Notes: a model not told the origin generated them from the sequence alone. Shown: positions 37,434 through 46,374, counted from the first letter of the stretch. The stretch is DNA of 64,000 nucleotides from Schlesneria sp. (GCA_028291515.1 JAQGHU010000090.1:1-64000), one strand, 5' to 3'. A program made the numbers and translations.

Positions 37434-37955
37434 CTAACCACCCCATTGCATCAGCGAACCGACGTGTGTCTCTTCTCTGGCTCCGCCCGCACCGTACGTT
37501 TCACCCGGCGCGGTTCCGGTCAGCCGGCCCACGATGCCGCGGATGAGCGAGAGCGACTGCTGGAGCATGGCGGAGTTCTGGCGGTTCAATCGCTCCATCT
37601 CGGTCGACATCTGCGCCAGCTTCTGCCGACTCTCGACCACTGTTGTCTGTAGCGGCCCCGTCGTTTTCTCGGCGAACACACTGAGCGTGACATCTTGCGG
37701 TGGCACTCCTAGCGCGCCAGCCGCTTCCACGCGAATCTGCTGTCGTCGTACCTGCACTCCTTCCGCTTTACGAAGGGCGGCGGCTTCGCTATCCAACGCG
37801 TCGGCGAGGGCGTTGCCGTCCAGGTTTCGCAGCGAATCGTGTACAGCACGGACCGCATCCAGAACGGTGACCAGCGACTGTTCTTCTTCAGTCAGGTGCC
37901 GCTGCATCCGCTCGGCCAGCTCATTGGAGATCTGAGTTGCATTCATGGCATTCAT
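37434..37955 (-). CDS. flgN: FlgN-family flagellar export chaperone
   Basis: The 173-residue protein is predicted to be nearly all helical. ISNELAERMQRHLTEEEQSL, a central heptad region, and RLNRQNSAMLQQSLSLIRGI fit the FlgN family. FlgN binds the C-termini of FlgK and FlgL before export. The position, overlapping the flgJ end by four bases (ATGA) and just upstream of flgK and flgL, strongly supports this. Sequence identity in the family is low, so the name rests on both context and pattern. Confidence 0.8.
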   Translation of the reverse strand: MNAMNATQISNELAERMQRHLTEEEQSLVTVLDAVRAVHDSLRNLDGNALADALDSEAAALRKAEGVQVRRQQIRVEAAGALGVPPQDVTLSVFAEKTTGPLQTTVVESRQKLAQMSTEMERLNRQNSAMLQQSLSLIRGIVGRLTGTAPGETYGAGGAREETHVGSLMQWGG

Positions 37956-38395
37956 CCTGAGATCGACATCGTGGAATTTGTGGTGGGGGCGACGGCATCC
38001 GCTTTCGTCGCAGCGGGGACGGCGTTCGCAGCGGGAACGGCAGTTGGGGCGACGGGAGCGTCACCAGTGATCGGTCGCCCGGCTCGCTGCATTTTCGCGA
38101 TCGACTCTTCGACCATCTTCCGCATGCCCAGCCCGTTGCCCTTGGTGAGTTGCTCGCCGAAGTGGCGATCGAACAGACCACCGTAGACGTCGCCCGAGTC
38201 TTCGCCGAACATCGTTCCCGGCTCAAGCGATTGACGCATTTCTTTGAGCAACATCGATGCGAATACGCTCTCAAAGTCCTGAGCGACTTGAGTCGCGGAC
38301 TGATTCAAGTTCGCTCGTCCCGAGGCGTGGCTGCTGCCAGCCGACTCGGGGAGTGGCATCGAATTGGAGATCATGGCTGAACCGATTGTCGACAT
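37952..38395 (-). CDS. flgJ: FlgJ-like rod-binding protein (N-terminal domain only)
   Basis: At 147 residues it covers only the rod-binding half of enterobacterial FlgJ; no muramidase domain is present. The core is QVAQDFESVFASMLLKEMRQ with FGEDSGDVYGGLFDRHFGEQ. It is followed by MRKMVEESIAKM and an Ala/Pro/Val-rich tail (about residues 110-147). FlgJ caps and promotes assembly of the rod in the periplasm. A separate peptidoglycan hydrolase is presumably used to open the wall. Its stop overlaps the flgN start by four bases. Confidence 0.85.
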   Translation of the reverse strand: MSTIGSAMISNSMPLPESAGSSHASGRANLNQSATQVAQDFESVFASMLLKEMRQSLEPGTMFGEDSGDVYGGLFDRHFGEQLTKGNGLGMRKMVEESIAKMQRAGRPITGDAPVAPTAVPAANAVPAATKADAVAPTTNSTMSISG

Positions 38396-38418
38396 GGCTG
38401 ATACCCGCGCGATAGAGG

Positions 38419-39606
38419 TTAAATGGCAAGTAATTCGGCATGCATCGCCCCCGATTCCTTGAGCGCCTGGAAGATGGCGATCAGGTCACGGGGAGAGACG
38501 CCCAGGGCATTTAAGACTCGGGCCAGTTCGGCCACGGTGTACGTTTGTTCAACTTCCAATAGGGCGGCTGGCCCTTGCAACGTGGGAGCGGGACGCGGGC
38601 GCAGGGCTTCGAGGATGTCATCGATCTTGTCGCGGGAGCTGTCTCGAGGAGCCAGAGCGTCGGCCAGGCCATTCGGATTGGCCTGCAACGGCATCAGACC
38701 GCCCGGCGCTGTTGGTGCAGGAGCGTTACCTGGCTTGATCACCAGGCTGCCGTGCGCGATGGCCACGGACGAGATGCGAACGCGATGACCGACGATCACC
38801 GTGCCGGTACGTTCGTTGATCACGACGCGGGCGGGCGAATCGGGCATGACCTTCAACTGACCGATTTCCGCGGTGAATTCGGCGACGTTTCGCTGAAACC
38901 GCTGAGGGACTCGGACTTGAACCGTCCCTGCATCGACCGTATACGCTGTCTCAGGAAATCGCAGGTTGATGGCGGTCGAAATCACGGAGGCGGTTGCCGA
39001 ATCGGCGTCGCGCAGCAACAGGCGAATGATTCCCCCTTGATCGATTTCTCCCAACGCTTCCCGTTCCACAATGGCTCCGCCAGGGATGCGTGCATTGGTG
39101 GGATGATTCTGCTGACCACCTGGGGCATTGCTGCGGACTCGGAAGCCGCCGATGGAGATGTTTCCTTGTGCGACGGCATAGGTTTCTCCGTCGGCTCCGC
39201 GTAGCGGACAGAGGACCAAAGTGCCCCCTTCCAGGCTGATGCCGTCATCCGCCATCGAGACGACGACATCCACCTTGCTTCCCTTGCGGGAGAATGACGG
39301 CAGCTCGGCGGTCACGATCACGTGCGAGATACTGGTCGATTTGAAGACGTTGTCGAGCTGAGTCTGGCGTTGCAGCTTGGTGGTCATTTCCAGCTTGCGC
39401 AGCATGTCGATCGCCATCTGCTGCGTGGAGAGCGACTTGGCACCGGTTCCATTCAGACCGAACACCAATCCCGATCCATACAACTGGTTGCCGCGAGCCC
39501 CTTCAACCGACGTGATGTCCTTAATGCGGACTTCGGCCTGGCACAACGAGGCACCTGCCGCGCACAGCATCAAGCTCGCGAAGAAGAAACGACAATGACG
39601 TAACAT
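38419..39606 (-). CDS. flgI: flagellar P-ring protein
   Basis: The 395 residues from ATG 39606 include a signal peptide (FFFASLMLCAAGASLCQA). The mature start EVRIKDITSVEGARGNQLYG and later SKVDVVVSMADDGISLEGGT, VIINERTGTVIVGHRVRISS and VEQTYTVAELARVLNALGVS are standard FlgI motifs. FlgI forms the ring in the peptidoglycan layer around the rod. The residues RPRPAPTLQGPAA form a small Pro-rich insertion before the C-terminal motif. It begins 53 bp after flgH in the operon. Confidence 0.95.
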   Translation of the reverse strand: MLRHCRFFFASLMLCAAGASLCQAEVRIKDITSVEGARGNQLYGSGLVFGLNGTGAKSLSTQQMAIDMLRKLEMTTKLQRQTQLDNVFKSTSISHVIVTAELPSFSRKGSKVDVVVSMADDGISLEGGTLVLCPLRGADGETYAVAQGNISIGGFRVRSNAPGGQQNHPTNARIPGGAIVEREALGEIDQGGIIRLLLRDADSATASVISTAINLRFPETAYTVDAGTVQVRVPQRFQRNVAEFTAEIGQLKVMPDSPARVVINERTGTVIVGHRVRISSVAIAHGSLVIKPGNAPAPTAPGGLMPLQANPNGLADALAPRDSSRDKIDDILEALRPRPAPTLQGPAALLEVEQTYTVAELARVLNALGVSPRDLIAIFQALKESGAMHAELLAI

Positions 39607-39659
39607 GCTGCTGTCTCCGACAAGGATGCCTCGGGCACGCTTGCGAGTGATCCCATTCA

Positions 39660-40301
39660 TTAGTACGGCCAGACTTTGTTTCCGATGCGACCCAGCCAGC
39701 CTTGGTTGGTGAACTTCGATTCGACGCCGCTGCCTTCATACGAGACATTAAAGTTGGCGATGAATCGCGATTCGACGAAGTTCGGGATTTCGATGTCGTT
39801 GGGACGGACAACGCCAGAGACTCGCAGCAATCGCATTTCGTTCTGGATCAGGCGTCGGCGATAGCCTTCGATGACGAGGTTTCCGTTGGGCAAGACATCG
39901 ACGACTGTCAGGGTCATCTGGTCGAGCAATTGGCGTTCGCTGGCAAAGTCGGCACTCCCTTGGAATGTCCGGTCTGACGAATTGCTGCCGTTCATCTGCC
40001 CAGATGCCGCCCGACCCGCTCCACCGGCGTTTCCGCTGGCAGCGAGGTTCAGCTTGGCCGATGCCGCGGTATCCTTCTTCAAGTTTCGCTCTTCCTTGTT
40101 AGTCGCACCCGTGTTTTCGTTCACGGAGACGGTCAACAGGTCGCCCACCCGACGGGCGCGGTTATCTATGTACAGATAGCCGCTCCGCTGGTCGCGGCGA
40201 TCCCAGATGGAATCGGCGTCCAGTTCGGCAGGGGAAAACAACGGGACTGCGGCGAAGGGTGTCAGCCACAGCATGATCCATTGACGTCGGGTTGTTCGCA
40301 T
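39660..40301 (-). CDS. flgH: flagellar L-ring protein, lacking the usual lipobox
   Basis: The 213 residues start at ATG 40301 behind GGAAGGAA. FlgH features are DSIWDRRDQRSGYLYIDNRA, VGDLLTVSVNENTGATNKEE, LPNGNLVIEGYRRRLIQNEM and RLLRVSGVVRPNDIE. FlgH forms the outer-membrane ring. Most FlgH proteins are lipoproteins with a Cys after the signal peptide. Here the leader (TRRQWIMLWLTPFAAVPLFS) contains no Cys and instead shows an N-terminal TRRQW, faintly Tat-like. So it either uses a different anchor or the start is misjudged; the upstream frame contains only C's in low-quality sequence. Confidence 0.92.
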   Translation of the reverse strand: MRTTRRQWIMLWLTPFAAVPLFSPAELDADSIWDRRDQRSGYLYIDNRARRVGDLLTVSVNENTGATNKEERNLKKDTAASAKLNLAASGNAGGAGRAASGQMNGSNSSDRTFQGSADFASERQLLDQMTLTVVDVLPNGNLVIEGYRRRLIQNEMRLLRVSGVVRPNDIEIPNFVESRFIANFNVSYEGSGVESKFTNQGWLGRIGNKVWPY

Positions 40302-40383
40302 GTTCGGTTCCTTCCAGACTTCGCCAAGATCGTCGGCCGCACCTGAAGGTGCGGGGTCGGCACACGGAGTGTGCCTGCTACTT

Positions 40384-41577
40384 TCAGAAGGCGATTTCGA
40401 CTTCCTCTGCTGAGATGATTTTGCCTTGCACGATGCTTTTCGATTCTGTGTTTTGAACACGAATCGTGTCTCCCATTCGTCCATCCTGCATCGCTTCGCC
40501 TGAGACGGTCACTGCCAGGTTGCCGATCCGGCCAAGGATCTTGACTCGATCGGCACGCTTGATTCGAACTGACTGATCTCCGTTCGCTTGAGTCTCAGTG
40601 GCTTTGTCCAGATCCTTCTCACGCACGATTTGCGCAGCGGCCAGCGTTCGAAGAGCAGTGCGTCCAATCAACTGATCGGGCTGGGTCGTGTAGTCGGTGG
40701 CCGCCGTGACATCCCAGCGATGCAGGTAGAGGTCTTCTTTCTGGATCTTTCGCCCTTTCGCGACGGGACGGGCGGTCGCGACAACCGTTTCGAAGTGACG
40801 AACTTCCAGCGCGACAGCAATTTCGATGGTGGCCTGACGATCCGACTTCATCGTGACATCAACGTTGACGCGACCGACCGGGGGACCGTTGCCGCGAAGT
40901 TCCGCCACGCAGGTGTACCGTTCACCGGTGTTAAACAGCTTGGCATCGCGACCCAGGGGTTGAGCCAGTCGGAACGAAATGTCGTCGACAGGCCACGGCA
41001 ACTGTTCCAGGACCACCTTACGAGCGGCGGCGACGATGGCATCTTCGACCGATTGATCGGGGCCGCCAATTTCTTCAGTGACCTGCGAACGTTTGCTTGG
41101 AGTAGGTGACTCCACATCGAGTTCGGGAGTAGGTGACTCGAATGGGGCGGATCGTGCAGGCACGTAGGAGGTAGTGCGGACAGGTTCGATCCGTTCATCG
41201 CGAACGCGGCGCGTCTTCCCCGCTGCGGTAATTTCGGACTGAGTCCCTTTGATGGTGAACGACTTCGTATCGAACCCGGCCATTCGCAAGCGGAATTCAA
41301 TGGTTTTGGCGCTGACTGCGGTGGCTTCACCTGGCGCGGGCGCGTCGACTAAATCCAGCGATTCGATCTGGGACTTCAGTGCCGCATTGGCGGTTTCAAC
41401 GCGAGCGACATCCGCGATCAGGATCTCGTGGCTAGAGATGTCGCGTTTCGGATAGAGCGAAATCACAACCCCATTGGCGGGCAGGCGCGGAGGTGCCGAC
41501 AATGCGTACGTACCACCACCGACAAGCAGCATTGCGGCTTGAGCAACAGACCAAATCGGTTGGAGTACGTGGCGCAT
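40384..41577 (-). CDS. flgA: flagellar P-ring assembly chaperone, SAF domain
   Basis: ATG at 41577 gives 397 residues; GTG at 41589 is four codons upstream. The signal peptide is hydrophobic from IWSVAQAAMLLVGGGTYALS. The C-terminal chaperone region is typical: VVATARPVAKGRKIQKEDLY, LIGRTALRTLAAAQIVREKD, VRIKRADRVKILGRIGNLAV, MGDTIRVQNTESKSIVQGKI. The N-terminal half is longer than in E. coli (219 residues) and holds a Pro/Glu-rich insertion (about residues 145-175). FlgA helps FlgI assemble in the periplasm. It lies between flgG and flgH. Confidence 0.9.
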   Translation of the reverse strand: MRHVLQPIWSVAQAAMLLVGGGTYALSAPPRLPANGVVISLYPKRDISSHEILIADVARVETANAALKSQIESLDLVDAPAPGEATAVSAKTIEFRLRMAGFDTKSFTIKGTQSEITAAGKTRRVRDERIEPVRTTSYVPARSAPFESPTPELDVESPTPSKRSQVTEEIGGPDQSVEDAIVAAARKVVLEQLPWPVDDISFRLAQPLGRDAKLFNTGERYTCVAELRGNGPPVGRVNVDVTMKSDRQATIEIAVALEVRHFETVVATARPVAKGRKIQKEDLYLHRWDVTAATDYTTQPDQLIGRTALRTLAAAQIVREKDLDKATETQANGDQSVRIKRADRVKILGRIGNLAVTVSGEAMQDGRMGDTIRVQNTESKSIVQGKIISAEEVEIAF

Positions 41578-41606
41578 GTGATTGATCACTAAAGTGATGG
41601 CAGTGT

Positions 41607-42398
41607 TTACCTGATCATGTCGTTGCTGGTGCGGAGCATTTCATCACTGGTTAAGACGGCACGCTGGCTGGCTTCGAAGGCTCGCTGTGCCGTGATCAGT
41701 CCGATCATTTCGGTGACGACCTGCACGTTGGAAAGTTCCAGGAAGCCTTGCTGCAAAACACCGAAGCCTTGAGCTCCCGGGATGCCCTGGAGCGGCGAAC
41801 CCGAGCCGGTGGTTTGAGCGAACAGGTTTCGTCCTTCGGACGCCAGACCGCTGGGGTTCGGAAACCGCGTCAACGCGATATTGCCAACGATGACTGTCTG
41901 CGTGGGGTTGCTACCCGTAATGACCGAGACCGTGCCGTCGGTCCCAATCGTGACATCGAGGGTGTCGATGGGGACGTTGATCGGCGGTTGCAACATGTAG
42001 CCGTCAGCCGTCACCAGTTGTCCCGTCGAGTTCGGACGGAACGTTCCGTCGCGGGTGTAAGCGAATTCACCGCTGGGGAGCAGGATCTGGAAGAACCCCT
42101 GGCCCTGAATCGCCACGTCGTAATTGTTGCCGGTATTCTCTTCGACCCCTTCGGTGAAGACCTTGGTAATGGCGGCGGTTCGCACACCGCTACCGATCTG
42201 GATGCCGGTTGGGACTTCGTAACCCGTGGCACCCTGCGTACCAGGCGCGCGAACGGTTTGATACAGCAAGTCCTGGAACTGGACTTCGCTGCGTTTGAAA
42301 CCGGTCGTGTCGACGTTGGCCAGGTTGTTGGCGGTCGTATCGACCACCGTCTGGTTCGCCAGCATGCCCGTCGCGGCAGTGAAAAGGGATTTCATCAT
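41607..42398 (-). CDS. flgG: distal rod protein
   Basis: The 263 residues fit the FlgG length. The motif SLFTAATGMLANQTVVDTTA then NNLANVDTTGFKRS is the hook/rod N-terminal signature. GQGFFQILLPSGEFAYTRDG is in the middle and VTEMIGLITAQRAFEASQRA the C-terminal helix. FlgG builds the distal rod. Two ATGs start the frame; the first is used here. It lies 8 bp after flgF, so the genes are translationally close. Confidence 0.95.
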   Translation of the reverse strand: MMKSLFTAATGMLANQTVVDTTANNLANVDTTGFKRSEVQFQDLLYQTVRAPGTQGATGYEVPTGIQIGSGVRTAAITKVFTEGVEENTGNNYDVAIQGQGFFQILLPSGEFAYTRDGTFRPNSTGQLVTADGYMLQPPINVPIDTLDVTIGTDGTVSVITGSNPTQTVIVGNIALTRFPNPSGLASEGRNLFAQTTGSGSPLQGIPGAQGFGVLQQGFLELSNVQVVTEMIGLITAQRAFEASQRAVLTSDEMLRTSNDMIR

Positions 42399-42406
42399 GA
42401 TCGAAA

Positions 42407-43105
42407 TTACCTGTTGAGCGGTCGCGTGTTGAAGGCGATGGCATCGCCGATGGACCGCAAAGCACGCTGAGCGGCTTCAAACTGTCGCACACCGGCAATC
42501 ATCTGCACCATTTCCTGAACGACTGTCGAATTGCTGACTTCGCGATAACCCTGGAAGACATTGGGAGCAATATCTAACTTGGGCGCATCTGGCGGAGCCG
42601 AAAAGTACGATGTCCCGATTCGCTGAAGCTGATGAGGATACTGGAATGCGACCACCTTGACCTGATCAACTTCGATCCCATCCGCAATCACGGCCCCGTT
42701 GCTGAGAACTTCAATGGAAAACGTTCCTGGCGGGATATCGATGGGCCCCGATTGCCCCATCGCCGGGAGACCTTCCATCGTGATCAGGCGTCCCTGCTCG
42801 GTCATCTGGAAGACGCCGTTGCGGGTGTACATGGGACCGGACTGTCCCTGGACCGCGAAGAAACCCGGCCCTTCAAGAGCCAGGTCAAGCTTGTTGCCGG
42901 TCTGCTGTATCGTGCCCGGTGCGAAGTCGGTATGCAGCGTCGGCGTCGGTCCGACCATCTCACTGCTGGGAGCTGGTGCTTCGAATCGAACGATTTCGCG
43001 CAGATAGCCTGGCTTCATAGCGTGGCTGAGATTGTGCGCGATCGCGTCCTGTTGGGTCGCGGTCGCATTCATTCCGCCCGCGGCACTATACAGTCCTCGG
43101 ATCAC
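42407..43105 (-). CDS. flgF: proximal rod protein FlgF-like
   Basis: GTG at 43105 is selected because GAGG lies six bases before it and the protein then begins VIRGLYSAAGGMNATATQQD, the FlgF/FlgG family start. The 232 residues include ALEGPGFFAVQGQSGPMYTR and EVSNSTVVQEMVQMIAGVRQ. FlgF forms the proximal rod. FlgF and FlgG are hard to tell apart by eye; this order (flgF before flgG, then flgA) supports the call. It is the first gene of the leftward flagellar operon. Confidence 0.85.
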   Translation of the reverse strand: MIRGLYSAAGGMNATATQQDAIAHNLSHAMKPGYLREIVRFEAPAPSSEMVGPTPTLHTDFAPGTIQQTGNKLDLALEGPGFFAVQGQSGPMYTRNGVFQMTEQGRLITMEGLPAMGQSGPIDIPPGTFSIEVLSNGAVIADGIEVDQVKVVAFQYPHQLQRIGTSYFSAPPDAPKLDIAPNVFQGYREVSNSTVVQEMVQMIAGVRQFEAAQRALRSIGDAIAFNTRPLNR

Positions 43106-43534
43106 AATGGACCTCGCTGGTTTCGTTCGAACGGCAACAATTGCCGAAGGCCAAGTTGAGGTGCGCAAGCCACCCTGTCTCTCCATCGGACTCTGATGGG
43201 TTTGACGATTAGTCGCAGGATGTCAGCTATGCCGCCTTCTCCCAATTTCACAGCTTTAGCGGATATCGGGGCGCCTTACCGAAGGAAGAATCGGATTATC
43301 AATTAATGCTGCCCCCGCAAAGTTTGCGCAGACTGCCACGGCGATTTCAGGCGATTTTGGTCTGGGGTCGCACGTTAGCACTACGACAAGTGGTAGCGGT
43401 TGTGACCGTGCTTGCGAGGAACTCAGGCGAGTTGATTCGAAGTGCCCACCCCGTTCGAACTTACAAGAGACACGATTCGTCTCTTCGACTGCTCTCTCTG
43501 CTCGCGGACCTCGTACGCTTTAGATCGTCCCCCG
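43106..43534. promoter_or_regulatory. divergent flagellar promoter region
   Basis: The 430 bp separate flgF (leftward) from the second rod-type gene (rightward) and must hold both promoters. No clear sigma-28 or sigma-54 consensus could be found by eye on either strand. The interval also contains short overlapping ORFs that are unlikely to be genes. Confidence 0.5.
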
Positions 43535-44287
43535 ATGTTTACCGGAATGACCACCGCCGCGACCGCGTTGGACGCCTTTCAGACGTCTGTGGAAGCGACG
43601 GCAAATAACCTGGCAAACGTCAACACGACGGCATTTAAGCGGAGCACAATCAACTTTCAGGATCTGGTTTACACCGGTCCGGCCAATCTGCAGGTCGGCA
43701 ACGGCGTGAGGGTCTCTGACATCTCGAATCGCGACTTTAAGCAGGGTGGTGAGGAGGCCACGGGCCGAGAACTGGACGTTTTCATCAGCGGAAACGGGTT
43801 CTTCAGCGTTCAACAACCTGACGGCACGATTAAGTACACTCGCGACGGTTCGTTCCAGAAGGATGCGTTGGGGCGACTCGTGACGAGTACCGGCAACATT
43901 GTCCAGCCGCCCATCACGTTTCCAGCGGATACCGTTTCGACATCGATCGGTGCCGACGGCGTCGTCTCGGTCGTGACGGGTTCTGAACCGGACAAAATCA
44001 AAGTCCTGGGGCAGATTCATCTCACCAGTTTCCCGAATCCGTCCGGGTTGTCGCAGGAAGCCAACAATCTGTTTGGCGAAACTCCGGCATCGGGGACCGC
44101 GACTACGGCGATCCCCGGGACGAATGGGTTGGGAAGCGTCAAACAGAAATCGCTGGAAGATTCGAACGTCGATATGACCTCGGAGATGACGCAACTGGTC
44201 ACGGCTCAGCGCGCGTATGATGCGAATTCGCGTGTGCTCACAACGTCGTACCAGCTCGTGGGATCGGCGTTGGATATGATCCATTGA
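43535..44287 (+). CDS. second FlgG-like rod/hook family protein
   Basis: ATG at 43535 gives 250 residues; the open frame upstream is not convincing. The signature SVEATANNLANVNTTAFKRS is followed by LDVFISGNGFFSVQQPDGTI and NVDMTSEMTQLVTAQRAYDA. It is as close to FlgG as the operon copy and keeps FPNPSGLSQEANNLFGETPA, so it is probably a diverged duplicate. It is transcribed divergently from the flgF operon. It may form part of the rod or a short structure near it; the exact position in the basal body cannot be told from sequence. Confidence 0.88.
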   Translation: MFTGMTTAATALDAFQTSVEATANNLANVNTTAFKRSTINFQDLVYTGPANLQVGNGVRVSDISNRDFKQGGEEATGRELDVFISGNGFFSVQQPDGTIKYTRDGSFQKDALGRLVTSTGNIVQPPITFPADTVSTSIGADGVVSVVTGSEPDKIKVLGQIHLTSFPNPSGLSQEANNLFGETPASGTATTAIPGTNGLGSVKQKSLEDSNVDMTSEMTQLVTAQRAYDANSRVLTTSYQLVGSALDMIH

Positions 44288-44302
44288 TCGTTGAGTCCAA
44301 GC

Positions 44303-44438
44303 GAGCCGCGCTGCGTCAGCACGCGGATTACTTCGCTTCCGGCCGATACAAATCAATCAAGATGCCTACGGACTCGCCCCGGCTGTTTACTGCTCTTACA
44401 CGCAATCAAGTTATCCGCGTGCTGACGCAGCGCGGCTC
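44303..44438. repeat. 26-bp perfect inverted repeat downstream of second FlgG-like gene
   Basis: GAGCCGCGCTGCGTCAGCAC and the next six bases (44303-44328) are the exact reverse complement of 44413-44438, with an 84-bp spacer. The first arm begins 15 bp after the flgG-like stop. It could be a terminator or a remnant of a mobile repeat. Confidence 0.8.
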
Positions 44439-44663
44439 ACCTCGAACGATTCTTGAAGATATCGTGAATATCGTGACTTCTTTGACCCCTGCGACCGGTG
44501 CATTCGATTCAGTCTGCAGCGCCGGTCGACGAGGTTGCGCAGGAAGTGATCAAACCACGCAAGAACCACGCAACTTGTTCGATTCGCTAGCAGGACTGTT
44601 GGCGGGCCCTACGTCGTAGTTCAGTTTCGATTTTTGAGTGACCTTCAGCGGAGCAGGTGATTG

Positions 44664-45581
44664 ATGGATTCCCTCCTCAGTCAGCCCCAGACGACGCGAA
44701 TGAATCCACCCGAAGACCTTCGTGCGCGGTTACAGGTACAGGGCGGCGTCTGGCAGATGCTACCTGACATCGCCGTGAAGGCTCTGGCGATGGCACGCGA
44801 TCCTAACTGCTCGATCAAAGAATTCGCCTCCGTCGTCGAACGCGATCCCAAGCTGGCCACGGAGATTTTGCGGATTACGAATAGCGCGTTCTACGGCGCT
44901 CGCAATCCGATCATGAACCTGAAGCAGGCGGTGACGCGGTTGGGGTTCGCTCATTGTCGCAACGTGATCCTGGCCGCGAGTCTGGGCAGCGCGATGCGCA
45001 AGCTGAAGCTATCCGAAGCCTGGATGCAGCTTCTGCTGTGGCGGCATTCCGTGCTGACTGGCATGCTGGCGATGTCGCTGAATCGCCGCTTCAACCTGGG
45101 CTTCATCGGTGAAGAGTTTACGGCGGGGTTGATTCACGACGTGGGCCGATCGCTGTTTGCAATCATCGCTCCAGAGGATTTCGCCAAAGCCGATCCGCTG
45201 GACTTTATCGAAGGCCCCGGCGTGCTGCAGCAGGAACGCGAGATCCTACGAACAGATCACTGTGAGCTGGGTGCCTGGTTCATTGCGCAAAACAAGCTGC
45301 CCGAAGCGCTGGTGGAAGTCATCTTGATGCATCATGAGCCTGCGAAAGCCACGGAGCATCGTAAGCTTGTCGCCACGATTGGTGTCGCAGATCACATGGC
45401 CAATTATCTGCAAAGCAATGGCTCGGCCGATGAATACGATGCGCAAGAGAATCCCGCGATTGAAGTGCTGTTTGAAGCCAGTCCAGGGGACGTCTTGGCG
45501 TGTTACACGGAAGCTCGGCTGATGATGAGCGAAACGATGTCCGAAGCGAATTCCGCGAATGGACCATTTTCGATGTCGTGA
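44664..45581 (+). CDS. HDOD-domain protein
   Basis: ATG at 44664 is used (305 residues), preceded by an in-frame TTG. The HDOD core runs from LPDIAVKALAMARDPNCSIK through LATEILRITNSAFYGARNPI and AVTRLGFAHCRNVILAASLG. The HD-like residues RHSVLTG, GLIHDVGRSLFAII, EREILRTDHCELGAWFI and EVILMHHEP follow. HDOD domains are degenerate HD relatives that usually act in signalling rather than catalysis. With flagellar genes on one side and a receiver protein on the other, a role in motility or chemotaxis signalling is likely. Confidence 0.88.
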   Translation: MDSLLSQPQTTRMNPPEDLRARLQVQGGVWQMLPDIAVKALAMARDPNCSIKEFASVVERDPKLATEILRITNSAFYGARNPIMNLKQAVTRLGFAHCRNVILAASLGSAMRKLKLSEAWMQLLLWRHSVLTGMLAMSLNRRFNLGFIGEEFTAGLIHDVGRSLFAIIAPEDFAKADPLDFIEGPGVLQQEREILRTDHCELGAWFIAQNKLPEALVEVILMHHEPAKATEHRKLVATIGVADHMANYLQSNGSADEYDAQENPAIEVLFEASPGDVLACYTEARLMMSETMSEANSANGPFSMS

Positions 45582-45636
45582 CGACGTCGAGTAGAAGCGA
45601 TACCAGGTTCGAATTAACTCGGACCGGAGATTAGAA

Positions 45637-46125
45637 GTGCGTCCGCCCATCAGAGTGATGATTGCCAATGCCTCCGCCGTCTTGCGGCGTCTGGTCACCG
45701 AAGCGTTGGAAGATGCCAACGAATTCGAAGTGTATCCGGCCGTCCATGGCGGCGATGTGGTGAACCAACTACCCACTGCTCGCCCGCATGTCTTGATACT
45801 CGACACTGAGATGCCGGTCATGAACGGCATTCAGACCGTGAAAGCCATCCGAGAAACGGATTCGCTGCTGCCCATCATTATGCTTTGCCTGACGACAGAA
45901 GCGAGTCTACGAGCAATGGCGGAAGCCATCCCCGCGGGTGCCAACGACTGCGCCAAGTTCACGCTGCGAATGGGACATGTCGCCTCGGCAAAGAAGCATC
46001 TGCGAGACGAATTGTTGCCGAAGATCCGATTCTGGGCTGATCATCGACTTCAGCGATTGCTGGAAGCACCCGCGATCGAATCTCGCGAGATCGTCGGGAT
46101 GCAGCCGTGTGCCGTTACAGGATAA
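45637..46125 (+). CDS. CheB-type receiver protein lacking the acidic pair
   Basis: GTG at 45637 has GGAG seven bases before it (162 residues). The fold is a response-regulator receiver close to CheB (IRVMIANASAVLRRLVTEAL, LILDTEMPVMNGIQTVKAIR). The phosphoacceptor Asp56 is present. A CheB-like switch region (LTTEASLRAMAEAIPAGAND then CAKFT) follows, with a Lys kept. The two acidic residues normally after beta-1 (D-D in VDDSAV) are replaced by Ala10-Asn11, so phosphorylation may be lost or altered. No methylesterase domain is attached. It may have become a docking protein for the HDOD neighbour. Confidence 0.82.
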   Translation: MRPPIRVMIANASAVLRRLVTEALEDANEFEVYPAVHGGDVVNQLPTARPHVLILDTEMPVMNGIQTVKAIRETDSLLPIIMLCLTTEASLRAMAEAIPAGANDCAKFTLRMGHVASAKKHLRDELLPKIRFWADHRLQRLLEAPAIESREIVGMQPCAVTG

Positions 46126-46208
46126 GCGACGGCTTTGCGCTGACAGTGCCGTATCGATACAGAAAAGAGTGGACAACACGTCGTGAGGCTGATTGTCGCA
46201 CAGGCTCC

Positions 46209-46374
46209 TGACGCGATCAGAGCGTCATCAGCGACGCGAAGACACTGGCAGCCCAGAGCGGCCGCCAGTGGCACCCGAAAAAACAAATGGGATGCCACGA
46301 TCTCACCGTCTTTGGGGGTGGCCATGCTCGTTTGAAGACACGGCCATGTCGAGGACTCCAAGTCCGTGGCACCC
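46209..46374. repeat. dispersed palindromic repeat, long copy, convergent gap
   Basis: The left part CGATCAGAGCGTCATCAGC matches about 7133-7175. The core GATGCCACGATCTCACCGTC, later GAAGACACGGCCATGTCGAG and AGTCCGTGGCACCC, matches 7219-7303. The copy lies between the convergent receiver gene and fumC. Confidence 0.75.
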
